From Acanthosepion esculentum (lineage: Eukaryota; Mollusca; Cephalopoda; Sepiida; Sepiidae), in NCBI GenBank assembly GCA_964036315.1, contig OZ038498.1:12098339-12162338 (forward strand): a DNA stretch of 64,000 bases. The letters run 5' to 3'. Below the pieces are notes generated by a model. It worked only from the letters and a program-made list of their open reading frames with translations. It made no database searches and had not been told where the DNA came from. Of this stretch, positions 11,640-22,689 are shown in pieces (the first letter of the stretch is position 1; every line of letters begins with the position of its first letter). A program made the translations under genes and the position numbers.

Positions 11640-13780
11640 TTCTCATCATTTCGAAATGAAACTTTTATTCAGTCCACGGGGGTCATTGCTTTCATTTTGC
11701 TTTCCATCCTTAGGGGAGATAATTCATATAAGTTAAAACTCACATGTTTTATTTAGCTGTGTGTCGCTTGTCCGTTTCATTTATCGGATCAGAGCATATG
11801 AATTTTCAGCAATAACATAGTTACACACTCAGACTCAGTGGAAGAAACGAACAAACGACATGGAAGAGAGAAAATTTGGTATTGACTAATATAAAATGTA
11901 TCCCAAGCATGGAAAGAGAATTTCCCGTTCAATTCGGCCTGTCCACTCGAAAGTTTGACGCAATGCAATCTTCTAATTATTTTCCTCTAAAAAAAAAAAA
12001 ATGCTTAATTTCAATTTTCAATTTGTTTTTATGCTTTTTTCTATATTTACTTTTTCAACTTGATATTTTGTAAAATGTTTTATTTTTTATAACTTAACAA
12101 ATTTATCCATAAAATTTAAAAAAATTCTTAATACAATAATTCCAGTCATTTCTGTTAATATGGCGAGCTGGTGTAATAGTTAACAGCCTGGAAAACTTAC
12201 TCGAAGAACAGCGGTCATTTTCACACTGAAAATAAATGACTTGTTTAATAATAAATAAATTATTTATATATTTAGCCATATTTAAATTTCTCCATAAGTA
12301 TCTTAAAAAAAACGTATGAATTTTCCTTGCACTCTATCTTATCGCAAGTTGTCTATAATCTTGTTAGAAGCAAGTCACAATGATAGGCAGAGAAAAACGA
12401 TTAGGTAGTGAGTATATCGGCTATCCACTTCTCTATAATTAATTTACCTGTCCATTCAATAACAACAAAATGACTGCAATATCCACATAGAACTAAAATT
12501 CTCTTCTGTATTTCTAGTTAAGCTAAATCGCGTCAAGAAAATAAGGCCAAAATAAAGCAGACATTTTCTCTCTTCACATCTGTCTACAGTTAGTAAAGAG
12601 AAAAGAGAGAGAAAAAAAATCCCGCGCCTAGATTAAAAAAAAAAAAAAAATACCCGCCACATTCTGTTTCTGCTAAAGATTAGAAAAAGTAAATTCTAGC
12701 CTTGGAGAATGTAACTTTCTTTCGGATTATATAAGTTTATTAAGCTCTCCACGTGACTCTAGTTTCGTGAGGTGAGCAAACTAAACATTCGGCCAAATCT
12801 TTCGACTCTCGTGCCAAAATGGCGAGGCTGTAGTGTTCTGCTCTCGCAGACTTCCATATTTTGCACTTATCGAGAAGTCAACCTTATACACTTTTTCAAT
12901 ATTCTAGCAATATTAAATGGGGACAGGTTACTACTCCTTGTCAGTGTAACATTGTGAGTGCAGAATAAAGGGGGGGAAGTTAAGAATTAAGAAAAACAAA
13001 ATCTCTTAATAAATTGCTACACAGGTTGTTGTAAATGTATCGTATTTATGAAATACGATATATTTGAGAGGTTCAGTTGACAATCACAAGAAAAAAATGA
13101 AAAGAAGCAGGATGTGGTGAGTTAATTTCATTGGTCCGTGAATTGACTAATCAGAAGCTATGTAAAAAGCGAACTTTTCTGGCAAAAGAAAGGAGTTCCT
13201 CCCTCCAAAACACAAGTGAGGTTTTTGGCGTGTTAGTGAGCCGATTGTAATAGGGAAGTTTTCTCACTCACTGTAAACTCTCCATCACTGACAAACAATC
13301 AGCAATGTTTCTTCAATGAAGGCGCAATAAAATAGGTCGACACAAACACCATCGTGTTTTACTATTTATTATTACAAGATAATATTTCGCCAGTTGAAAA
13401 GATGTCTCTTGATTTTCGCTGAGAAATCGAGACAATGCGACTCTGGGGCATTGAACTTAAAGATGTAACCCAAAAGCAAAACAAAATCCATAATTTGCCG
13501 GACGCCAATTTGAGCCACAGATGATGTCGTGACAATGCAACATCAGGGAAAAAAGTAAGACTCTGCTTAATCTTTTGGATTAATAATGTGTTTTGAGTTC
13601 CACTTAGTTGTGGTATTGGGTTACCAAAAGTTAACCTGATTAGAAATGAACATGACAAGAACATTAGTCAGAGCTCGTTACCAGCAACAGAAAGTCGGGA
13701 GTTAAATAGCAAGAATTTGGGACACAAAACAAAAAGATGTGAATCCAGATAAGTAGACACGCATTTTCTTTTAGTAATTC
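11640..13780. other. AT-rich sequence, no supported gene
   Basis: There are short open frames only (60-100 codons), none recognisable, including a 100-codon minus frame at 13362-13664. 12160-12230 has GAGCTGGTGTAATAGTTAAC, which resembles the first half of a tRNA-derived SINE. Poly-A and poly-G runs occur near 12640 and 12970. Confidence 0.5.
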
Positions 13781-14345
13781 TTATGGTATTTTAGCTAATT
13801 AGTATTTTAGTACTCTATTATGATATTTTAGTATTTTAGCTATTTTAGTATTTAAAAATTTCAGTATTTTAGCTATTTTAATATTTTAGGAATATTTATT
13901 TTAGCTATTTTAGTATTTTAGTAATTTTACTATTTTAGCTATTTTAATATTTTAGTATTTCAGCATTTTTAGTATTTTAGTACATTAGCTATTTTAGCTA
14001 TTTTAGTATTTAACTATTTTAGTATTTTAGCTATTTTATGCATTTTTGTACTTTAGCTATTTTAGTATTTTAGTAATTATAGCTATTTAATATTTTAGTA
14101 TTATAGCTATTTTAGTATTTTAGTACTTTAGTTATGTTAGCTACATTTAGTATTTTAGTAATTTTTCTATTTTAGCTATTTTAGTACTTTAGCTATTTTA
14201 GCTATTTTAGCTATGTTAGCTATTTTAGTATTTTAGCTATTTTAGTATTTTAACTATGTTAGTATTTAACTATTTTAGTATTTTAGCTATTTTAGTTATT
14301 TCAGTATTTTAGTAATTTAGCTATTTTAGAATTTTAGGTCTTTTA
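13780..14345. repeat. (TATTTTAG)-type AT-rich array
   Basis: Imperfect repeats of TATTTTAG(T/C), mostly as alternating AGTATTTTAGCTATTTT units, run for about 560 bases with many small length variants. There is no coding potential. Confidence 0.95.
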
Positions 14346-14539
14346 GTATTTTTTTAAAGTATTCTTTTATTATATGCTTGAAAAACATAATTTCTTGAGT
14401 AAAGTTACATTTAATCTTTACGTAAATGTATATAAAGTTATTTCCGTAGAACAGGATTTTGATATCACCATCTCCGGGATATGTCTTCGTGAGATGTGTA
14501 GTAACTTATGGGAATATAAAAAATAAGACTGGGAATAAG

Positions 14540-15105
14540 ACTGCAAGGTAATGATAATTTAATAATAATAATTTAATAATAATAATAATTTAATAATAAT
14601 AATTTAATAATAATAATAATTTAATAATAATAATTTAATAATAATAATTTAATAATAATAATTTAATAATAATAATAATTTAATAATAATAATAATCTAA
14701 TAATAATAATTTAATTATAATAATAATTTAATAATAATAATAATTTAATAATAATAATAATTTAATAATAATAATAATTTAAGAATAATAATAATTTAAT
14801 AATAATAATAATTTAATAATAATAATTTAATAATAATAATAATTTAATAATAATAATTTAATAATAATAATAATTTAATAATAATAATTTAAAAATAATA
14901 ATAATTTAATAATAATAATAATTTAATAATAATAATAATTTAATAATAATAATTTAATTATAATAATAATTTAATAATAATAATTTAATAATAATAATAA
15001 TTTAATAATAATAATTTAATAATAATAATAATTTAATAATAATAATAATTTAATAATAATAATAATTTAATAATAATAATAATTTAATAATAATAATTAC
15101 AGCAA
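14540..15105. repeat. (AAT)n array with periodic TTT interruptions
   Basis: Units of two to four AAT triplets separated by AATTT alternate in irregular order for about 560 bases; rare variants are present (TCT, TTAAAA, TTAAG). The alternation of 11-mers and 14-mers suggests slippage within a two-level repeat. Confidence 0.95.
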
Positions 15106-15216
15106 CAATAATAATGATAATATCACCAATTAAAATCCTATTGGAATAACAATAAAAATAAATCTTATTCATTTTCTATGTTAATCGAAAGTTCCCTTGG
15201 ACAATTTCCTCACAGA

Positions 15217-15560
15217 TGAAGAAGAGACTTGAAACAACAGAAATGTCGTTCTACAGACGGATGCTGAGGATACCATGGACCAAGCATGTGAGCAACAACA
15301 AGGTTTCAGAGAAAATGGAAACAAAAAGAAATCTGATACTTAACATCATGAAGAGGTAGTTGAAATTTCTGGGGCACATAATGAGGAAAGAGGGCTTGGA
15401 AAATCTGATACTCATAGGATAGATTGAAGACAAGAGGGGCAGATGGCAGAACAGGATTTAGAAATAACGAAAAGACAGAATTTATTTAGAGCTGCAAGGA
15501 AGAGGAAGTTGTGGAGAGCAATGATCGCCTACGTCCTGATGGGACATGGGGCATAACGAA
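15217..15560 (+). pseudogene. LINE polymerase C-terminal fragment
   Basis: Translation from 15217 reads MKKRLETTEMSFYRRMLRIP, then WTKHVSN, KMETKR and, after a TAG stop, LKFLGHIMRKEGLENLILIG. The order 'LETTEMWFYRRMLRIPWT...FLGHIMRKxGLENLxLTG' is a frequent C-terminal end of RTE-like LINE ORFs in invertebrates. The fragment ends near LWRAMIAYVLMGHGA-like sequence (about 15515-15555). Only the tail is present and it contains stops. It belongs to a different lineage from the fragment at 2290-3170. Confidence 0.8.
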
Positions 15561-16371
15561 GAAGAAAAATCAGTACGACCTGAACGAAAAGTGTTATATT
15601 TTGGAAGAGAAAGATTGTTCAGTTTTTCTCGTATGTGTGTGAGTATGTATGTGACCCGATAAAACATCGTTTTCCTGAGTGCATTTAAGCTTACCAGTAA
15701 TTCGCTCTTTTTCACTCTCTTGGAAAACTTATCTTACAAGCTAACTTGTATAACCAACCATTAACGAAGACATTTCAGAAGAGAAATTACTTATTCATCA
15801 ATATTTATAAATAGAATAGCAGAATGCAAACATTAAAAAAAATTACAGCCAGCAGTTCACCCTTCTCCACTTGTAGAAATGAATCCAGCCGGATGATGTA
15901 TGTGTGACGTAATAGCTAAAGAGCTCGTGAAATTTAGCTACAGTCATCATGATATGTAGACAGGATTTAATATTGTTTAACTTTGAAATTAATGGTCTCG
16001 TCATAAAGATGGGGCGATTTATCACCAAAAGGGAATCTGTGCTAAAGTTTATACTGGACAACACTAGCAAGGGTCTATTCTGAATTAATTACAGACAGAC
16101 ATGAGCAGTGATTACAGGTGATGCAACTGTTAAGGGTGGCAACTCTCCAACGAATATTGTATCAAAACACCTTCCAATTCAGTCCTGGTGTCGATAAACA
16201 TATCAGTCAATGCATTGTGCAATATACAATACCTTGCGTAGGGTTTCTTAATCGTCGGAAGGTACTATTATTGAGGTCACGATTTCGCCTCACCTCGACC
16301 AGAGAACATTGTTATTGGAATGTGGAAGATTGACAACTTGTCAGGCGAGTGTGAAACAACTTTTTCAGGCA
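15561..16371. other. No supported gene
   Basis: There are short frames on both strands with no recognisable motif, and no simple repeat of note. Confidence 0.5.
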
Positions 16372-16660
16372 GACGATCGAATTCGTACATTATTTACATT
16401 ATTCGGACTATTGTCTTAATCTTTGTCGCCATATTTATTACACGCTCCGGCCTTCTTCAGGTGGTTGGAATGTCGAACTGAACCCTTTATTTCGCTCACT
16501 GGGGTAGACTGTTCTAGTTCCACGTGCCATGTTTAATGAATGTCAGTTATCAGTTATCTCTTGTTAATTTCCCTCTGCCTTAACTGGGTATTGAACTCAA
16601 ACTCTTTGGGTCCTGTCACTGGATCTAACCAACGCCTTTATCCACTGTGTATGAATTTCT
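16372..16660 (-). mobile_element. tRNA-derived SINE-A, copy 1
   Basis: This is the same sequence as 28337-28640 with small differences. The minus strand starts with GTGGATAAAGGCGTTGGTTA (A-box region), has GAGTTCAATACCC (matching the B-box pattern GWTCRANNC), then a body with GGAGATAACTGATAACTGAC, and a 3' part with CACCTGAAGAAGGCCGGAGC. In this copy the GGCCGAAACGTT segment has been deleted (about 16471). Confidence 0.8.
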
Positions 16661-16814
16661 TGGTATTATAAACCTAATGTCTTCAGTAACCGTTTTTTAC
16701 CAGTGCTCATATTGCAAGTTTTGCTGTTATCATTACATGTTTTTAAAAATAAGCGTCCGAATAGTTCATTCAAGTAGCTTTCTTGTAACAGGAAAATCTG
16801 AAAGTAGCAAATTT

Positions 16815-16925
16815 ATCCTTTTTCTTTTTTTCTCTCTCTTTCTTTTTTCCTCGCTTTCTTTTTTCCTCTTTCTTTTTTCTCTTTCTTTCTTTCTTTTCTT
16901 TCTTTCTTTTTTCTCTCTTTCCTTT
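16815..16925. repeat. (TTTC)n polypyrimidine tract
   Basis: This is a run of T/C on the plus strand with TTTC and TTTTTC units. The 90-100 codon frames crossing it on both strands are low-complexity. Confidence 0.9.
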
Positions 16926-17037
16926 ATAACAGGAGAGTGTTTGCTTGTATAGCTCAAGTAATATAACAATGGACTAGAGTCAAGTGTGAAATACCATTTA
17001 ATTGTTGAATTAATTATTCGTATAGTTCTCTTTGTGG

Positions 17038-17150
17038 TCACCTCAATGTGGTTTAATGGTTAGCTGGAACAATTCTGACTGAGTAGTGAGTTCAATCCTC
17101 ACTGGATTCCCATACTTTTGACATTGTACCATATTTGAGCTACTCTTACA
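17038..17150 (+). mobile_element. tRNA-derived SINE-B, copy 1
   Basis: TGGTTTAATGG (A-box pattern TRGYNNARNNG) is followed by GAGTTCAATCCTCACTGG (B-box GTTCAATCC). The same head and body (CTCACTGGxTxCCC, ACxTTGTxCCAxATxTxAGC) occur at 49925-49825 (minus) and 52857-52985 (plus). Confidence 0.75.
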
Positions 17151-17269
17151 AAATTACCATATAGTTGTCTTTGTTGGGACTTCAAAAATGTATAAAAATA
17201 AATAAAAAAAAGTACATTTTAAAATCCCCTTCAACTACTATTTCATAAAGTTTAAAATAGACACGTGAC

Positions 17270-17460
17270 ACTATAATTGGTGTCGCCCTCCAAATAGATG
17301 TCGTTATAAGAGTACCACGTGACTCGTCTCAACCAATGGGAACACGACAAAACGTATTAAATTTTGGCTTTCAGTTAGAACCTATCTCTGGCCTATATAA
17401 GAACGGACCGAAAGTCACACGGGGAACTCACAGCACGCACAAAATGGCTCGGGGCAAATA
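17270..17460 (+). promoter_or_regulatory. Candidate RNA polymerase II promoter
   Basis: CACGTG (about 17318), CCAATGGG (about 17333) and TATATAAG (about 17395-17402) lie in canonical order, followed 25-35 bases later by an AACTCACAGC-type start region and an ATG at 17443 opening a 37-codon frame. No LTR partner or downstream protein match was found. It could be a real promoter, part of a solo LTR, or chance. Confidence 0.3.
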
Positions 17461-17557
17461 CAGAGAGGGGCTCACACAAGAGAACCAACTGCAAGCATAC
17501 ACAAGAGCAGACACGATGAATTCACTTACACCACAACAAAGAAATCTTTCTCATTAG

Positions 17558-19572
17558 GGCACTGACACCATACAGAGAGATCGGCTCAAACGGGTTGAAA
17601 TAACATCCATCTACGTCGACTGCAGGAAAAGAAACTTCTTGAGTTTGTTCTATACTTACATATATTGCACACAGACTCACACATCTGAACATATACGGAC
17701 ATTTGTTTTCCAGAATTCTGTTTCACTAAGTTTTTTTTTTTTACGAACACTTTTTAACAGTGCCCAAGAACGCCTTTTCTCTTTCACTTAATTGCCACCA
17801 TTGCTGTCTGTATTAAAACAAAAGACACATGGGTTATTCGCAAGAAAGTTCCATCAACATCCACTTCTGTCATCGTCGGTCAACAGAATAAAATAGAAAA
17901 TATTACTTTCAAAACGACCCTCATTCAAAGCCTGGGGCCACAATCATGCTGCACTGGTTTGCGGGAAATGTCCGATTTAATGTAAGTACTCGATTATTAT
18001 CCGACGCAGGGCCACAAATAAGACAAATGCGCTGTGAGAACAATCTCACGAGGGAAATGCATACGCATGTCTTGAAACAATATTTGCTTTTTCGCTCGGC
18101 TCGGGAAATTCTCTCAATTGGGAAATTCACCAGCCATTGGGCTATATGCAAGTACTGAGATTTAAATCAATTTGTCTTCAGCCATTTTGTTGTTAAAGTT
18201 CGTTGTAAATAGAAAACCAAATAAAGCAAGGAAAACAAGCAATTTTTTACTTGATGTTCTCAAACATTCTTCCATCACCAAAGAAATGTACCGGCGCCAT
18301 TTTCTCAATTCGACAGACGATTTTTATATTTCTTGTCCTTTTTCACACTTTTCATTTTTTGGGGTTTTTTTTTTATTTGTTTTTCTTTTCAAATGTGCAT
18401 TAAATTTCTCATTTATTCTTTCACAATTTTCATTGTCGTTCTTGTATTTTTCTCTTTGTTTTCGTAATATTTTCCTACTTCTCTTCATTCAAGCTACTTT
18501 ACATTCCCCATCCGCTGTTCGAATAGATTCCCGACTTCTTTTCTGTCAATTTCTTTTATCTTCTTCCTGAGATTCTCCCATGCTTTAACCTTCAGTTACG
18601 TTCATTTATTCAGCAACCTGTTCGCTTTTATTGTTTTATTCCGGTATTCTCAAATTTCCTTTCACTTACTTTATGCTCCTATTCTGTTAACCATGTTGAC
18701 TATTTCATTCGACTATTCCATCCTAATCTTATTCCTGTATTCTTCTTTTAAATCCGTTAATGCATTCATTTTAATAATCGTTGAACCTGCGAAATATATT
18801 TTTCTTTTCCTGCTAATTTAATTTTTTTTATCTTATTTTGGAAACGGTTTTTCGAATCTTTTCATGTTATTATTCCAATATTCCTTTATTCCTTTATTCT
18901 CTTTCGCTGCGTTGATTACTTCATTCTTATATTATCTTCCTTTAAATTATTTTTATACTTGCTTTTATTTTTTTCTTTGCTTTTTATTCCTTCCTATTCT
19001 CTCAATGTTTCCATTCTGCTATTCTTTTATCGATTCCTTCCATTCGTTTATTCATCCATTAACCTATTATTGATTATAGGATTTTTTTTATTGCCGCCCC
19101 TACCCTGACCTTATCAATCTCGGATTTATTCTTTCTGCATTTTCAGTCAACCTTTATCATTTTTTTTCCTTGAGTTATTTTTTATATTGAATCTTTTAAT
19201 TGCTTAGAGATCTCATTCCATAAACGAACCGTTCGTTTATTCATTCTTTGGATATTTTTTTTTCTATTCTTGCATCTCTTTCTGACTTTGTTCATTTCTT
19301 TTGCGTGTCGCCATCTTGGTCGCTTGCTTGATTACACCGTGATCGGTTTTCAGTCAGCCGACGCAATGCGACATTTCAAAAGACAAAATGGATTTGATGA
19401 TCCATATTAAACTTTATTGTGTTATCCATTTCACAAACAACACACAGTTTTACAGACGCCGAAATTGATATAAAAACAAAATTCTTCTTCTCGCAAAGGA
19501 AAAGTATTCAAAAATGTTTAGACAGTATTTCCAATTAAAGAAAAGTCATATAAGCAATTTATCCGATAAAAG
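17558..19572. other. T-rich low-complexity region, no supported gene
   Basis: 18330-19320 is strongly T-rich on the plus strand with recurring TTTATTC, TTCTTTT and CATTC words. Open frames here (for example 132 codons at 18172-18570) are F/L/S-rich and not gene-like. 17558-18170 contains overlapping 70-76 codon frames on both strands without recognised motifs. Confidence 0.5.
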
Positions 19573-19724
19573 TTGATACAATTATATATATATATATATA
19601 TATACGTGCACGCGTGTGTATTTACGTGTCTGTGGGGGATATGGCGTGATTGCGTGCGAATCTACAGATATAGATGTGTGTATGAATTCACATATTTGGG
19701 TGTGAGCGTGTGTATACTAAGAGT

Positions 19725-19762
<38 letters not shown>

Positions 19763-19830
19763 GGAGTAAATTCCAATAACCAACAATTATTATTCTTTAA
19801 AGAGTGTTCAATACAGAGTAGAGCAGATAT
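19573..19830. repeat. (AT)n tracts and linked repeat
   Basis: (AT)n lies at about 19583-19605 and 19727-19761, with a GT-rich patch between. The block at 19762-19825 (GGAGTAAATTCCAATAACC, GTGTTCAATACAGAGTAGAG) repeats 5126-5185. Confidence 0.85.
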
Positions 19831-20000
19831 AATCATTTATTTAAATATTATAACATAAATGTTATAAAATCACTACAAAAATAGCCATTTCGTTTAGACA
19901 CTTCCAGTCATCATCACTTGATAAGACACTGGAAGTGTCGAAACGAAATGGCTATTTTTGTAGTGATTTTATAACATTTGTTATAATATTTAAATAAATG

Positions 20001-20003
<3 letters not shown>
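19831..20003. repeat. Near-perfect 173-bp palindrome
   Basis: The arms are about 80 bases each: AATCATTTATTTAAATATTA at 19831 is the complement of the end at 20003, and CACTACAAAAATAGCCATTT is mirrored by AAATGGCTATTTTTGTAGTG. The loop is a dozen or so bases around 19915. Near the loop both strands carry a degenerate hammerhead-like string: on the plus strand TTGATAA, GACACT, GGA, AGTGTC, GAAACG (19920-19948), with a perfect stem II but altered core. (AT)n tracts flank both sides. No coding. Confidence 0.9.
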
Positions 20004-20034
<31 letters not shown>

Positions 20035-20038
<4 letters not shown>

Positions 20039-20081
20039 GCCTGACGATTGCGCCTAGCAGGAAACAGCTAGTCGCCTCTGA
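20035..20081 (+). ncRNA. Hammerhead ribozyme-like motif (cassette 3)
   Basis: Stem I is UCA/GGC (20035-20040) pairing with GCC and UGA in 20074-20081 across a UC bulge. The core CUGACGA is at 20041-20047. Stem II is UUGC (20048-20051)/GCAG (20057-20060) with loop GCCUA. GAA is at 20061-20063, stem III is AC/GU (20064-20065, 20071-20072) with loop AGCUA, and H17 = C at 20073. All core positions are conserved and stem II has four pairs (one G-U). The motif is in the short spacer between (AT)n 20004-20034 and (AT)n 20104-20142. Confidence 0.6.
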
Positions 20082-20100
20082 GTGTTGACTTCATTATTCA

Positions 20101-20145
<45 letters not shown>

Positions 20146-20208
20146 TCCCAAGAGGATAGAATCCAGGTAGAACTCTATGCCCAGGACAGAGTAAGAATAT
20201 AATATAAA

Positions 20209-20382
20209 AGGCTCAAACACTAATATTCCATGGTTTTAATTTAATACATTGGAATCGTAATCAGGTTCCAAATCATCAGACCTACAAATTCAAAAAGACA
20301 TTTTCCGATTTCTGTTTGAATTTGTAGATCATGATTACGATTCCAATGTAATTATAACCATGGAATATTAGTGTTTGAGCCT
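20209..20382. repeat. Palindrome between (AT)n tracts
   Basis: AGGCTCAAACACTAATATTC at 20209 is mirrored at 20363-20382. The inverted similarity continues through CCATGG, CATTGGAATCGTAATCA and CTACAAATTCAAA, giving arms of about 80 bases with indels. On the minus strand CTGATGATTTGG (near 20279-20268) looks like a hammerhead 5' core, but the GAA box is GAT here. (AT)n follows at 20385-20424. Confidence 0.85.
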
Positions 20383-20426
<44 letters not shown>

Positions 20427-20469
20427 ATAAGTTTGATATATATTTTTAATGTGACATTTTATTGCTCCA

Positions 20470-20645
20470 AACGTTATTATATTTTTTATCTTTTTATTAA
20501 ACACCGTTTGCTACGTCTGTCAGCCTGGGTATTCGAGAAATCTTAGTAAAGAAAACGTGCCCCCGGCAGGGATCTAATCTGCGTTCCCCTTTTCTACCTA
20601 CCGCTCGGCCACGCAAGCAAGGCCTTTTTTTATACCTATTTAAGG
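20470..20645 (-). mobile_element. tRNA-like SINE (Leu/Ser-type head)
   Basis: On the minus strand GCGTGGCCGAGCGGTAGG matches a tRNA A-box (TGGCCGAGCGG), and GCAGATTAGATCCCTGCC sits at the B-box distance but deviates from consensus. A tail ending in TAATAAAAAGATAAAAAAT follows. This is read as a SINE or tRNA pseudogene rather than a functional tRNA, because the acceptor arms do not pair. Confidence 0.55.
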
Positions 20646-20826
20646 AAGGCACATCCGCTTCACTCAGATTATTTCCCCGAGAACACATATCGTATCCGAA
20701 ACGTAAGCCAAGCAATATATAAAGAATTAATGGATCGCTTTTTAACCCGACATGTTTATTACTTCAAATGTTATTATGGTGGACGCTTCGCTAACAAATG
20801 TAAAAAAAAAAAAGAAACTATATTTT

Positions 20827-21441
20827 TGTTATGGTGTTGAAACCATAGGAAAATAACACAGACTCGGATATAAAGTTAAACGGTATATTATTCACGGAAA
20901 CGTAGTACAAAGTATGTGGACTGGAGAGTACTTACTTTCACTGGTGTCCTGACTCATTCATACACTCACTCGGTGATACACTCTTGGTAATTCACGAGAT
21001 TTAACACCCCCCCCACATGGGTCGTATATGGCACAAGGCCAGTTTAAAGTGGGCTCTCCGTATAAACGGGTTCAGGGACTGTCTACCTTCCCGGACGAAA
21101 CTTTGCCCTGCGGCAAACCCTCATCCGAGTTCCTCTCTGCCACAGCAGAGAGTTCAACAGGAGTCACACCTGGTGACTTCCGATATTTAACAACCCCCCT
21201 ACACACACACATTGGTCGTATATGGCACAAGGTCAGTTTAATGTGGGATCTCCGATCCCGTACACTCGGGCAAAAATATGCCCATTAGAACCCGTATAAA
21301 CGGGTTCAGGGACTATGTACCTCCCCGGACGAAACCTTGCCCTGCGGCAAAGCCTCGTCCGAGTTCGTGTCTGCCAAAGCAGAGAGTTCTACAGGGGGTC
21401 ACACCTGGTGACTTTCTCTTTACTAGAAATTGGTGGCCACA
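20827..21441 (-). repeat. 3' LTR of gypsy element 1, with internal duplication
   Basis: This LTR is 615 bp, compared with 397 bp for its partner. The extra length comes from a duplication: CATGGGTCGTATATGGCACA through the CGGACGAAAC, CTCTGCCA and CACACCTGGTGACTT block occurs at about 21016-21180 and again at 21210-21414. Palindromic words such as CTCTGCC-CAGAGAG and CCGTATAAACGGG are present in both. Confidence 0.85.
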
Positions 21442-21465
21442 TTATATATTACTTGGTAAAAAGCG

Positions 21466-22689
21466 TTAATACCTTTTCTTCTTTGGGTTAATTGTCAAAG
21501 GTTCGGTGAATTTCCTTTTTCTCCCTGACCTTCGTTGTTCAGCCGTATGTTGCGGGGGTTCGAGGTCAAATGTGTCGTAAATGATCTCGATGGGTTCTTC
21601 CACTTCATCCTGTGTGCTGTTAGAATCTATTTCATGCTGTTTTTTATTTGATTTATGTCTTTTATGTGTATGTCTTGGTCCTTGTATAATACGCACCATT
21701 TCGCCGATCCTTCTAGTGATCGTGCCTTCCTCCCAGTACGGCATATGCTTTTGAAAACTTAAAAAAAGATTTTCTGACCTGGAAGAAATCGTTTTCTTGT
21801 TTCTTTTTCGGTGTTATATATTTTTGACTGTTTTGGAATTAGTTTGTCAAAAATAGATCTCACCTTTCTGGCAAACATGATTTCTGCCGGTGAGCCATTT
21901 GATGGTGTATTTGGGTTCGGCGTTATACGATAAACTTGCAGGAACTGCTGTAATGCTATGTCAGTAGGAGTTCCTTGAGCTTTCTTAAATGCTCTTTTCA
22001 GCGTGTCAACGAACCTCTCCGCCTGTCCATTAGATCTAGGGTGATATTGAAGCGTAGTTATGTGCTTGACTTGGAAAATGTCGCAAAAGTTCTTAAATTC
22101 TGCTGAAGTAAACTGTGCCATTGTCGCTGACAACGCAGTCCACTACTCCAAATCTCGCAAACAGATCATGTAGGAAACTGATTGTTACAGCCGTTGTCGG
22201 CCTCTTGCATCTTAAAACTTCCGGCCACTTGGTGTAACTGTCAACAACGATTAAGTATTAATAATCGTCAATCGGCCCAGCAAAGTCGATATGTATACGT
22301 GACCAAGGCTGGTCCGTTTTTGGCCAGTGTTTGAAAGTGGTAGGTGGAGCTTTGGCCGCCAAGGAGCATCCTCTGCATGTGTTTATCATTTCCATTATGT
22401 CCTTGTCCATCGCCGGCCAGTAGACATAACTCCGCATGAGACTCTTCATACGGTTTTTACCGGGGTGTCCACCGTGGAAGTCTTTCAAAATTCGTTTCTG
22501 TAATTTTTTCGGAATTACAACTCTTTCACTGTATAATAAGACATTATCACACAGTGAGTAGACTTCTGACACGCTATTATCTTTTGTTGCGATTTTACGT
22601 TTTATCTCGCAAATAAAATCATCTTCTAGCGCTTCGTTTTTTATTTCCGACCACGTTACAGGTAATTCCCGGACGGTATTCGCTATTAT
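21466..22689 (-). pseudogene. Gypsy integrase, element 1
   Basis: Minus-strand fragments in order: VVIPKKLQKRILKDFHGGHP...(K)NRMKSLMRSYVYWP, then CRGCSLAAKAPP (the HHCC zinc-binding domain), then RIHIDFAGPI with the first catalytic D, then TMAQFTSAEFKNF and HPRSNGQAERFVDTLK with the E of the D,D35E core, and finally MPYWEEGTITRRIG and a basic tail (SGRKRKFTEPL). A frameshift separates the second catalytic D (VSDNG) from QFTS. Broken, no longer functional. Confidence 0.9.

Noticed and set aside
13362..13664. 100-codon minus frame
   Set aside because: No motif and no supporting context.
17946..18158. Frame with GTAAGT resembling an exon-intron boundary near 17981
   Set aside because: No acceptor or adjoining exon could be identified; both strands are equally open.
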